This document shows positions 32,252 through 42,227 of a stretch of DNA of 64,000 nucleotides, piece by piece. The DNA comes from Botryococcus braunii (lineage: Eukaryota > Chlorophyta > Trebouxiophyceae), in NCBI GenBank assembly GCA_002005505.1, contig KV908682.1:38672-102671 (forward strand), read 5' to 3'. Position numbers and translations under genes: made by a program. The notes under the pieces were generated by a model. The model made no database searches. It saw only the letters and a list, made by a program, of their open reading frames with translations, and was not told the DNA's origin. Every line of letters begins with the position of its first letter. Position 1 is the stretch's first letter.

Positions 32252-35200
32252 TTAGATTGATGCTCGGATGCGCTGACGTGTTGCATATTTCTCGTTGAGA
32301 TATCCATGATAGCAGAATGACCCAAGTTGTGACGGCGGCATGCGGCACACCTGATCCTTGGTCATTGACCCCGGAATAAGTTCTTGTACTTCGCCCTTGC
32401 TGCAAGGTACTTTGTAGGTGTTGTTGTCGGTTGCTGCGTGTTGGGGAGGTGATTCAGAATGCACCGCATTTGCGGCATCACCGTTGTTGATCAGGGACCC
32501 TTGGTCCATGAGTATAGTTGCGCAGGGCTGAATTGCTCGTGCCGCGGCTCCTTGCTTACGTATTCCTTCCAAATCCAAACTCCGACATGCCAACATGATA
32601 CTGCTTTGGCTGAAGTCCTTTAGAGCAGGCTTCTTATCATGCATGGTCTTCCTTCGTAGGGAGGTTGCATCCTTTAGCATTCTACCGGTGGTGATATAAG
32701 CTACTTTAAACCTTTTCAATGCGGGCAATACTATTCCTTTTCTAAATATTTCAACAAGTCTTGTGGGAATTCCAAACACTCTAGGTAAAACACTACAACA
32801 ATTGTGCGTCCAGCCTAAAGAAGGCATGGCACTCCCAGTACTATCATGTGGGGCACTTTTAAAGTGAACTGGTTCTAACATAGAACACATTACTTTTGCT
32901 GACGCGAACAGTGGGCTGAAGTGGTCTGAGTCTTTTATGTTGCATGAGTTCGCTGGGGCAACGCACAAGCGAGGGCTCGTGGGGGTACTTAATACATTGT
33001 GACTACGGTCAATCTGAGGCTTCTGCGTACTATTTACTGCGTGTTGAAGGTGATCCGGGGAATGCGCATCCCGGGGTTGCGTCGGTAGACGTAAATTAAC
33101 TACTTCTGATTGTATTGCGGCAGACTTAGGCTGCATGGGGACTCCCGTTAGACTGTTGTCATGGTGTACCACTGCTTCTGCAGGGACAGCGATAAGGTGC
33201 GGCAAACCGGGGTCTATCCTATGATGAATTAAAGTAGTACGTTGCTGCGTATTGCCAGGGGAAAACACATCCCTGCACTCCATGACAAGTCCAAGGGCGC
33301 GCTCGCGCTCCTCGGGTAAAATTTTGGTCCCCAGGGGAACCTCTTCCGGCTCAAGGTGGTATGTATCTTCTTCAATTATTTGGATGTCTGGCAGTTTCTG
33401 TAGGACGTGGTCTTCTGTCAAGTTGGGAGCAGGCGTCTTCACAATCATCACCGGCCAACGGGTAGGCCCCACACGCATGCGAGAAAAGCTTGGGGATCGT
33501 CCCGGGGCTGTAAACAGTTGCACTCCTAGAGGATATTGTCGAACGATTTGGAATTTCTCCGTTACTATCGGAAACCATGTGGCTTCAGGCCACCATGGTA
33601 AAACAAGGACGGCTGACGTTGTGGTTGGGCTGCTGTCATAACATGTGATGCAGTGCTGCACAATCTCCATGGCTTTTGAAAAAGGTGGGTTGCAGTAAAT
33701 GTTCTTGTGGGTCCAATCTTGCTTCAAACAGTCTTGCTGGGGTGTCCAAAAGTGAGGCAATTGAGAGTTGCGGCCTTCCTGATCGCAGCAAGCGTCAAGA
33801 TCAAATTGGCCGAACTGCTCCTCAATGTCTTTGAATATATTCTTTTCTAGCATCCAATCTTCGGTGTTACTCGTTGAAGGCGGCGAGAGAGATGGTCCCT
33901 CTGCAAGGGTGATGTCAGCGGTGGTGGAATTTAAAAAGTCTACTTGCATTGCTTGTGGCTCCTCAATAAGGTCAGGGTATTCTTCAACAGATGATGAACT
34001 GGCAGTCTCTCCACTACTGACTTCTTCTTCGCTTGTATCCTCGGGCGCGGAGGTGTCAGAGGCGCTCTCGTCAAAATAAATTACTTCCGGCAGTGCTGGT
34101 ACCTCCGGTACCTCCGGGTCTCCCAGGTTCTCAACGGGAGCCCGCATGACACAATAACGATTAAAAGTCTTATCAGATGGCAATACTGTTATAGGGACTT
34201 TCCCAATGAGGTTAGGGTCTATTTTATATGACATTTCTGACTTTGCAAAGCTGATATCTGCGTGGGCTTGCGTGAGCCAATCGGTACCCAGCAGTACATC
34301 GTAGTTCGTCGCTCCACTTACAAAAACGTCAATTGGGAATATCAATCCATCAACACCTACTGGTAGCTTTCTAATTATGCCCCAAGGGGCAGACATGTTG
34401 CCATCAGCACATGAGTACTTAAGTCTACAAGGCTCGATCTGGTTAAGCATGCCCAATTGTCTAGCTGCAGATTGAGATATCATGGTATTTGTTGCTCCAG
34501 TGTCGATAATTCCTTCCTCAAAAATAGTATTGTTAAGAATAATAGGGACTATGGCTACAGTGGTGCTGATCGGGTTGCGTTGCAGATGCTGTTGGACTCG
34601 CGGCGCCTCGGGCGTATCGCTGGCTGAGGGGCTCTCGGAAGTGTCACTAGAGATTACTACAAGCTCTGCCTCCGCAGCTCTTGGCGGGGTTGAAGTGGTT
34701 TGCTTGCTTCGCTGGAATTGTTGGCGGGACGCATGTAGCTCTTGGATGGATCTTTGAAATTCCTCCTCACTAATATGATTCAAGTAGGATTGTACTGTCA
34801 GCTTCATAGGTAGCCCTTTAATTTGTTGGATTGGCTCGCTAGAAGAGGCTGGCACAACTGGGGGTCTTCGGTACGCCGGCCGGGGAGGATCTGGAAGTGG
34901 TGGCAGTCCCCCTAAGTCGACTTGCGGGCGCGGCGCAGGTGCCCTCCTAGGAAAAGCAGGTACTGGGGCTGGCGTAGGTGGTGCAGCAGCTGAAGGATTA
35001 TTTACTGGTGCTGAAGGTCCATTAGGCCCTGAGGTAGCTGGCCTATTTGAAGATCTGGGGTCCACAGTGGTGTTTTGCACATTATTAGGCCGGCGGCGTA
35101 GCAGTGGCTGGTCCAATTCAGGTGGATTTTCGGCTGGTCTTTTGGTGGCGTAGACGGGGAACGGGTCAGTAAACCCATCATACATCATCCTTACTTGGGG

Positions 35201-36103
35201 CTGTTCTTCTTCGGCTGGGTCCTTATGAAACTGAGTAAAATTAGCGGCGGGCATGGGCCTCTGTAACTCTGCAATTTGGATTCTGAGTCTCTCCATTTCT
35301 CTGGTAAGCGTATCTATATCGGTTGTGGGTGGCGGAAGAGGTGCCTCCCTAAGTGGATTAGCTGGTGCAATCTGTCTTGGCGGTGCTGCTGGTTGCGGCT
35401 GATTACGCCTTTCGGGGAAATCTCGCTGACGCGGCCAGTTTCTATTTTCTCTGTTATCTCTGTTGTTCTCCCTTTGATTTTGCTGCTGCGGCGCGCGTGG
35501 CGCTCGCTGATCCACATTGTCAATCGGGCGGCGAGTCCAAGGCTCACTTCTCTCGCGTGCTGGTACTTCTGTGTTTTGATTAACGTACATACCTCCTAAT
35601 GGTGCATGCCCAAAGGTCTGTTCATAGTTTGCAGCCAAACGTATTATGTCGGCTAACGCTCCATTGCCGGGGTAGGTCATCTGTACTCGCTCCCTAAGAT
35701 GGGGCACTAAGCCTTTCACAAATAACTGGGTCACCATCCTGGGTGGCAGAGAGTTCTGCAAATAACCCACTAATTTCCTGTATCTGTCAGCGTAGCTGCG
35801 AACGGTCTCATTTGACAATTGTGCACATGTGTCTAACTTTAACATAAGGGTGTCTTCATCAAGGCCAAATCGTTCAAGGAAGGCCTCTTTACAGTCATCC
35901 CAGTCATGTATATCATCTTGATTTGCGCGGAACCATGTGTAAGCCTCCTCGCGCATGGCATGCTTAACAAAACGTAAAACCCGATCACCCACTACTTGGT
36001 TGATCTCAATAAAAAGTTCGAAAGACTCTAACCACTGAAAAGGGTCCTCTGTAGGCTTTCCATAGAAAAATTCCAAACGTACTGGGGCTTGTATGTCTGC
36101 CAT
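32252..36103 (-). CDS. TE-E Gag, protease and N6-adenine methyltransferase-like polyprotein (1,283 aa)
   Basis: ATG at 36101-36103. A Ty3/Gypsy-type Gag lies at residues 1-170 (DPFQWLESFELFIEINQ, TWFRANQDDIHDW, YADRYRKLVGYLQ). It lacks a zinc knuckle and continues as an R/N/Q/P-rich stretch. The aspartic protease is at about 525-615 (IIDTGATNTMIS with D at about 534, YDVLLGTDWL). An acidic serine-rich linker (670-715) leads to a methyltransferase-like domain at about 750-895. Residues 925-971 resemble the start of Gypsy RT (MECRDVFSPGNTQQRTTLIH). Homology then stops and about 310 residues of unrecognised sequence follow to the stop. With no RT or integrase the element must depend on a helper. 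The open 1,283-codon frame suggests selection or recent loss. Confidence 0.9.
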   Translation of the reverse strand: MADIQAPVRLEFFYGKPTEDPFQWLESFELFIEINQVVGDRVLRFVKHAMREEAYTWFRANQDDIHDWDDCKEAFLERFGLDEDTLMLKLDTCAQLSNETVRSYADRYRKLVGYLQNSLPPRMVTQLFVKGLVPHLRERVQMTYPGNGALADIIRLAANYEQTFGHAPLGGMYVNQNTEVPARERSEPWTRRPIDNVDQRAPRAPQQQNQRENNRDNRENRNWPRQRDFPERRNQPQPAAPPRQIAPANPLREAPLPPPTTDIDTLTREMERLRIQIAELQRPMPAANFTQFHKDPAEEEQPQVRMMYDGFTDPFPVYATKRPAENPPELDQPLLRRRPNNVQNTTVDPRSSNRPATSGPNGPSAPVNNPSAAAPPTPAPVPAFPRRAPAPRPQVDLGGLPPLPDPPRPAYRRPPVVPASSSEPIQQIKGLPMKLTVQSYLNHISEEEFQRSIQELHASRQQFQRSKQTTSTPPRAAEAELVVISSDTSESPSASDTPEAPRVQQHLQRNPISTTVAIVPIILNNTIFEEGIIDTGATNTMISQSAARQLGMLNQIEPCRLKYSCADGNMSAPWGIIRKLPVGVDGLIFPIDVFVSGATNYDVLLGTDWLTQAHADISFAKSEMSYKIDPNLIGKVPITVLPSDKTFNRYCVMRAPVENLGDPEVPEVPALPEVIYFDESASDTSAPEDTSEEEVSSGETASSSSVEEYPDLIEEPQAMQVDFLNSTTADITLAEGPSLSPPSTSNTEDWMLEKNIFKDIEEQFGQFDLDACCDQEGRNSQLPHFWTPQQDCLKQDWTHKNIYCNPPFSKAMEIVQHCITCYDSSPTTTSAVLVLPWWPEATWFPIVTEKFQIVRQYPLGVQLFTAPGRSPSFSRMRVGPTRWPVMIVKTPAPNLTEDHVLQKLPDIQIIEEDTYHLEPEEVPLGTKILPEERERALGLVMECRDVFSPGNTQQRTTLIHHRIDPGLPHLIAVPAEAVVHHDNSLTGVPMQPKSAAIQSEVVNLRLPTQPRDAHSPDHLQHAVNSTQKPQIDRSHNVLSTPTSPRLCVAPANSCNIKDSDHFSPLFASAKVMCSMLEPVHFKSAPHDSTGSAMPSLGWTHNCCSVLPRVFGIPTRLVEIFRKGIVLPALKRFKVAYITTGRMLKDATSLRRKTMHDKKPALKDFSQSSIMLACRSLDLEGIRKQGAAARAIQPCATILMDQGSLINNGDAANAVHSESPPQHAATDNNTYKVPCSKGEVQELIPGSMTKDQVCRMPPSQLGSFCYHGYLNEKYATRQRIRASI
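33421..33856 (-). other. DNA N6-adenine methyltransferase-like domain in TE-E
   Basis: Residues about 750-895: DWMLEK start, FGQFDLDACCD (the acidic pocket expected near the methyl donor), HFWTPQQDCLKQDW, then the NPPF catalytic motif at 805-808 (IYCNPPFSKAMEIV) and SAVLVLPWWPEATWF. This order fits the phage and DIRS-element Dam-like family (known as DNA N-6-adenine-methyltransferase, PF05869). The family name is from memory, not a search. Confidence 0.8.
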
Positions 36104-38010
36104 GATAATTGTTCAATCAAACAAGGTCTTATGCTCTAGATTGCCTAACACACTATTAGAGATTACGCTCGAGTGTTCACAATACTAGTTAATGTCAGAT
36201 AATGTATATACTGCTATATACTTAAATGCTGATTCTGCCTATTATAGCTGGCTGTAGCAAACGGAGTGTAATCAGACCCCTCCTAAAGGGGCATCTCACT
36301 AACTCTGATAATGGAGTTGCAGATAAGTCTTCCTTCAAATCAGGGTACTCTGAAGCTTCTTAATAATTTTAATTCTCCAACAAACGATAAAACAAACTAT
36401 AAGAATTTCAGGATTTGCAGAAGCTCGAGTCTCAATTCAGCTAGTTACGCCAACCTCGGACCTTCAACTCATAAATGCAAACAGTGCAGATGAACTCTGG
36501 AAGTACTTTTCATGTGAAATCAGACCTCTCTTCTACAGAGGAGATCGAAATATTATGTATTTCCACAGATGCGTATCACGAAACCGCGATCTTTGATGTT
36601 GCTGAAATTTCGAAAAAGAAACAAATATGCAAACGCAATTCCAAAAGTATAGTCTTTACTATTTCTCAAATGTATTCAAACAGAAAACAAGTGCTCAAAG
36701 CTATCAAATTGTCTCAACTTCTGCAGTACAATGATGGGGTAAAATTTTTCTTTCCTTTCCTTTCCCTTCCCACGTGCCTACATACGCCCCGTACCCTAGG
36801 CAGCTAGTAATCAACCTGAGATTGATATATTTAGTATTAAGAGTGAAGCTTATCCTAACTAAATCCACATTCGCCCCGCCCTTTACCCCCTTCGGCACGT
36901 GCACGGATCCGCTCGCCAGCCCCACCCTACTTCCACTGCTCGCGGCTCGTGGACCTCCCAGTCCCACGCAGACCGCTGACCAGGAGCTCTGTCCGGTGCA
37001 GGTGTGGGCCCTATTGAATTTTCGTCGTCTCTCGTAACCTCGACTCAGATTGTTTATGCTGCTGTGACTGGCGAGCGAGGACATGCTGGCATGGTCCGCA
37101 ACACCAAACCTCCACATTGAATCAGCGCGCCTGCCTCAGTTTTTTCCTCATTTTTGGGGTTTTTTACATCATACTTATTTCTGGGATTCTGTACGGGTAC
37201 TGCGATGGGATTTCGGGTGGTATATGGGGACCATCGGTGGTCCATTGGCAGATCCTGATTCGCACACTTACTCACCACCCACAATCATTAATCCTTTCTG
37301 GTTTATAATGAGCAGCATCTGTTTAGCCGTCTTTTGACGGTGCTTTTACTGGTTGTCCTCCTTGGTAGCACCTCTCACATAGCCACTAGTTGTTTTCAAT
37401 CTGCTGCGCAACGCGTGGACTTGCTATGCATAATCACTTGCAGCCATATCACTATGCACTGTTTATATGACCCCATCACACCACAGCCCACTGTATGCAT
37501 GTACACGGACCTTCTGGGGTATGATGCTGGCCACATCTGCCAGCTGGGGTCCCACCCAAACTTTCAGTTACAGGTACGGGAACTAATGGTATGCACATTG
37601 GTCTGTCTGTGCTTTTCTTAAGGGCTTGGTTATGCTGGGTGGAGGCTACGGCACTTCGTGTATGTATGGGGGCCACGGGGAGTAGTGGTGGTGCTTACAT
37701 AATCTCATCTCAGCGTGTGCCGGGTCATGCACACTTTCACTTTTTCTAATGATGGGGTGCTTCAAACTGAACTTTCCTAATATATGGTTTCGCTGCAAAC
37801 GGTCGTTTCTGATGTCTTTGCTGTCGTTCCTGCGACACACGGAATGTAATCAAGCCCCTCCTAAAGTTGTATACCCAGTTCTATAAGCGGACAAAGCTCA
37901 ACTGATTCCAAATACGGTACTCACGTGGTGCTATAAACACGGCAAATCTGCGCAGAAGGCCAGATTCGGAGAGCTCAGGCGCTGACTAATTCAACGCGCT
38001 AAAACTCCCT
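36104..38010 (-). other. TE-E long untranslated leader
   Basis: About 1.9 kb between PBS and gag ATG with no supported gene. There is a pyrimidine run (CTTTCC repeats) near 36748-36771. The leader is unusually long, as in TE-D. Confidence 0.55.
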
Positions 38011-38023
38011 GGACGAATCGCCA
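38011..38023 (-). other. TE-E candidate primer-binding site
   Basis: Minus-strand TGGCGATTCGTCC begins where the two terminal repeats stop matching. It starts with TGG, the complement of tRNA CCA. I cannot assign the tRNA. Confidence 0.45.
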
Positions 38024-39527
38024 TATAGGGTACCCGATACCCAAGGTAGACAATTTTTTTTCTGATTGAAATCGGAGATTATGCAACTACGGTTAGTAAT
38101 AGCTGGGCTGCGGCTTCTGTATCAAGGTAAATTATGCGGATGGCCACTCAAGGATTCGGCCTTGAGACCTGGATTACCGGAATACTGGATTACTGGTACT
38201 TACGAATCGTAAGTTACGATAGGGCCAATCGAGTGCTGGAGGTTACAATCGGAGACTGCTGCGGTTCAAGTCTCGGATGTTTTAGTCGGGGATCTGTAGT
38301 CGGGGTCACCGGCTTACGGCCTATCGCAGGCCGGACTATCGGACTTTGGGGTTGACGTCTGGAGTATGAGTTCAACTGATGTGATAGGTCGTGCGTTTCA
38401 CTTCCAAGGGTACTAAATGGAATTATTATTACTCTGTTATTAGGTTTTGTAGCTCCCTTTTAGGATTCGGGCTGGTCCACGTTCGGTGTTGTTGCGGCTT
38501 GGATGGAGCGGACTGGAAAGCACCTTGCGGCACTGGTAAACGGAATTATGAATGATGTTATAGTGATCAAATGATTATCGAAAGTATTACGTCGGGTCAA
38601 ATTGTTGTATCTCTATGGATAACGTGCGGTTATATCTCTGATCAAAACTTAAGTTCAACCACATAGAGTATTATCGTTCGGAAACTATCAGGGTTTGGGT
38701 ATTATTTAGTAAGACAATACTGATAATCTGACACTTAGGGGTGTTGCTTCACGAATGCGACAAGTCAGGTCGAGTGAATCGAGTACGATGATGCAAGTAG
38801 GCAAACAGACAGGCACATTAACGCAGGCGAGACGGACGTGGCTGGTAGGAATCTTGGGGTTCAACTTGTGCTTACAAAGAGACTTGCGACAGAGGTTTCC
38901 CTCTCCTAACACCTAGCACAGCGTGGTTTAGAGGACGGCTGGACGCCCTTATATAGTCGTCCCCGAACTTACGCGGAGATTCTGGAAGATTCTGGACCCT
39001 TCTAACCGAAAGGTCCAGAAGGACTTAGAACCTTCTGGAGGAATCCAAAGAAGCTCTTACAATCAGCCACGCACTTCCAATGCATGACAAACTGACACGT
39101 ATACGAAATCTAGAGAGTTCTAGACTGATGGAGAAAGTTCTGGACACGAAGTTCACAATGAAGAGACGCTAAACATTACACGTCACCCCTGTTCTAGAAA
39201 GTACGAGCTGATTCCTGAAACATCAAGGAACTGTTTAGCAGCTGCTTATGAACTGCACATTAAAACTGGCCTTCAACGTACGGGCCAACAACGTGTCAAA
39301 CAACAAATTTCCCTCTAAGTCCCACTCCAGACCAACACGTGCGGGGCTGGGACTTAAAAGGGCACAAGATTGAGGGTTTTATCAAGCAGTACAAAATCCT
39401 CTCGAGCCGCGCAAGTCCCGACTCGAGGGCGCAGTCTTCCCGGTCTTCAGGGCACCCGGAAAGGACATATTCTGTTCGAAATCCATAATGGCTACTTAGT
39501 ATAACAGGCACTTGCTATATCGTCACA
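38023..39527 (-). repeat. TE-E 5' LTR
   Basis: About 1,505 bp matching 30247-31750 at roughly 98.7% by eye. The outer end TGTGACG (minus strand) abuts TSD TGCA. Confidence 0.92.
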
Positions 39528-39531
39528 TGCA

Positions 39532-40079
39532 TCCAAGATTTCTGCCTCTGACCAACGTGTGCCATCCTGTCGTATGATGGCCTTGACGTGATCAATCCAA
39601 AATGTAATGGCACTGCCCTTGACGAGTGCGGGAAGACGCTCTGATAACATCTTCCTTCGAGTAGACTTTTCTTGCGGAGTCGGGACGTTGCTGGCTGGCA
39701 TAGATCTCTGATTTCTGACGGCTGCCGTGACTGCCGATGTAATCTGAGTCGTCATCTCACTATCCTTTAAGTTCAAAGACTTGTGTATGGCCCTAACAAG
39801 ACCCTTCATCATGTGAACAGCTTCATTGCCAACGTCTATCCCACCCCTAAGCGAATGTGCAAAACGCTGGGCTTCTGCCTGACCACATCCTCTTTCGATG
39901 TTCTGTAACATGGCTGGAATTAACGCAGCTAACTCAGGCTCATCCTGAATGATTTGCAAAGACTGGTTAATAGGTGGTGGTTCGGGTGTACCTAATACGA
40001 TAGGTGGTTGTCGGGAACGACGTCTGGGTGGACTAAATTCCTCCGTAACCTCAACATCACAAAAAGGATCAGCTTCCAT
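39532..40079 (-). pseudogene. TE-A gag N-terminus
   Basis: ATG at 40077-40079 (MEADPFCDVEVTEEF), then PPRRRSRQPP, RGCGQAEAQRFAHSL (compare NCGVREANRFSEAL in TE-D) and KMLSERLPALVKGSAITFWI (compare VVSDRLPPLIRGISAMNW). The frame is open until the TE-E insertion and continues at 30230. This is the 5' end of TE-A coding sequence. Confidence 0.9.
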
Positions 40080-41621
40080 ACCTCGACGCCAATGTGTTAT
40101 ACGTGTATAGACGGCTAACACACTTCCAGTGGTGGGCTCGAAAACTCTTCGCTAAGGCGATGCCGGACTTCCCGGTTGTCCCCTCAAATCAAGCTCTACC
40201 ACACTCGATTCCTCCTGTGACAATGACACGTGTTCTCTCACAAATAAAACGCTCAGGTGTAACAATGTTCTGTCTTACGAATCCTCAGTCTGCGTGAACG
40301 ACGATCACTCGGGTACTCGACTTATCGGTGCAAAGCTGCCTTTCCTATGCCTTATGTTGCCTGCAATCCAGTCAATCAATCCTCCTGGCTTTCAGCAAAT
40401 GTTAAAAATGTGAGGTGGAACACGGCCTAACCGGGAGATCAAGTGCTTAGGCGGCATGCCTGAACGTTCGGAAAATGAACATAGATTTGCATAATAATTC
40501 ACTGTCCTACTAGAACACACTTTATCGACCTCTACCTCAAGGACTTATGTGCCACTGTTCGGATGTAAAATTAAAGAGCGCGAAGCTTCCTCGGCCACGC
40601 AAGCTTACTCACACCGGAAGAGATAACTGGACTCAAAATATGACGCGAGGCAACACAGGGTTTCAGAATATGGCAGTCTAATCCCCAACAAACTCAAAAA
40701 GCGACCCAAATATCTCAGCCGAAGCACAACAAGACGAAGACAGCAGACCTCGGAAACTCCGAGAAGAGTCTCACGAGGTGGAATTCAAAAAGAAAACACA
40801 CAACCACAGTTGATGAATGCGTAGGTATTTTAAATGGGAAATCCTTATCACACTTAACTCGAGCGCGAGGCACTCCTGGAACGTGGCGCCTAACACGATC
40901 TAAACACGTTGGCGTCCGAAACAGGCAGATCCCCTCACGATATCAACGGGAAAATGAGATAATGGCCTTTGATGGGAATATATATAAAATTTGAGTGTAA
41001 TAACTCAAGCACACAGGTACCTATCCAAAAGTGTGACACTCCCCTGGTGGGCGTCCCCTACGCAGGATCTACGCTATCACAGGCTCCCCATGGCAAATGT
41101 GAGGCTCTCTTGGCTCTCACTTCCTAGGCTTACCTCCTGTATATCGCTGGTGCTGGCTGTCGGCTTGTCGACTAAGGGATGCAACGAATCCCGCCTCTGC
41201 CACCTAACGGAAGGAAAGGATACGATAAACAAAGGGACTGTTCCTATTGCGCATTCACAGTCAAAGCTGCTTCAAGGCAGATAGATAACGTCTGTATCCA
41301 CGGTAATGCAGGAAACAGTTAGAAAAGTATCCCAGGCATCAAGAATACAGCAGACGGCGTGTAGCTGTAACTGAGCGGAAGAGATTTGGATGAGACAGTG
41401 AGACAGTTCGTGGTGTGCACGGAAAGAGTGTTACATGATTGATTCACAGGCTCGCCCTTAATCCCATCCAGGGTCGGATGTACACCGTACTGCCACGGAC
41501 GTATAGTCGGGCAACCGAGCGACTACCTGAGCGAGGTTGTACCGTGAATCTAGATCACATGGCAAGTCATAGAGCAATGCCAAGGACCATACTAGAGCAT
41601 TATACCCCAGGAAATGCTACA
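40080..41621 (-). other. TE-A leader/5' end and probable TE-F 3' LTR, boundary unresolved
   Basis: About 1.5 kb without supported coding sequence. A TATA-rich stretch lies at about 40977-40990. On the minus strand a purine run (AAGGGGGAGGG, about 41624-41634) is followed by TGTAGCATTTCC at 41621. This looks like a PPT and LTR start for TE-F, whose coding region lies upstream. The inner end of that LTR and the outer end of TE-A cannot be fixed because the partner repeats are outside the window. Confidence 0.4.
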
Positions 41622-42227
41622 TGCCCTCCCCCTTGGCATAAGCTATGAGATGGTGTTTATTGCAATGGGGCCACAAACGTAAGACAGGGGTATCACGAAC
41701 CCTGCTTACTGTAACTATAGATAATCACACCTCCTATAGTTACCAAATCAGCAAGTCAGAGGATGAAGTCCACAAAGCAAGTTAGCACGACACAGACGAG
41801 GGACTCATCTGCTCAATGCTCGAATACCTTAACATTCTAAGGACTATCGTCTGCAAGGCGGATCCTCTAACTTAGGGGACGAACTCTCTAGACAGCACTC
41901 ACACCAGTGATGAAACAATTAGGTTGAGTCATTAGACTAGCACTTGTCCAAACCTTAGGTCCAGTTACCCTGCACTGCAGTGTAACCTTCGCTTGAGGTG
42001 GCTTTCCAGCACAGGCATAAGGCATATTGTCTAGAGCAGCAAGCCATACACAGCTAACTACCACATAGTGTATCTCATGGGTAAGATACTAAAGCAAGTC
42101 ATGCAGACACGGAACTACAATTTGCAGCTACACTGCCACAGCAAGTGCATCACAAAATGGAGCCGTGGGTCAAGGAAAACATAACCCATGCAAAGCATAT
42201 AAATAAGAGACATGCATGCAACCCAAT

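Larger units (their letters stand above)
30235..39527 (-). mobile_element. TE-E: non-autonomous Gypsy-type element with adenine methyltransferase domain
   Basis: Long terminal repeats of about 1.5 kb (30235-31750, 38023-39527) with TSD TGCA (30231-30234, 39528-39531). Removing it restores the TE-A gag frame (EILDA/VKKAAR, matching DLVKKAAY in TE-D). There is one long coding frame on the minus strand, with no RT catalytic core, RNase H or integrase. The repeats differ by about 19 substitutions in 1.5 kb by eye, mostly transitions, so it is older than TE-C or TE-I. Confidence 0.93.

Noticed and set aside
36104..38010. A host gene in the 1.9-kb gap upstream of TE-E gag
   Set aside because: No open frame with recognisable domains; position fits an element leader between PBS and gag.
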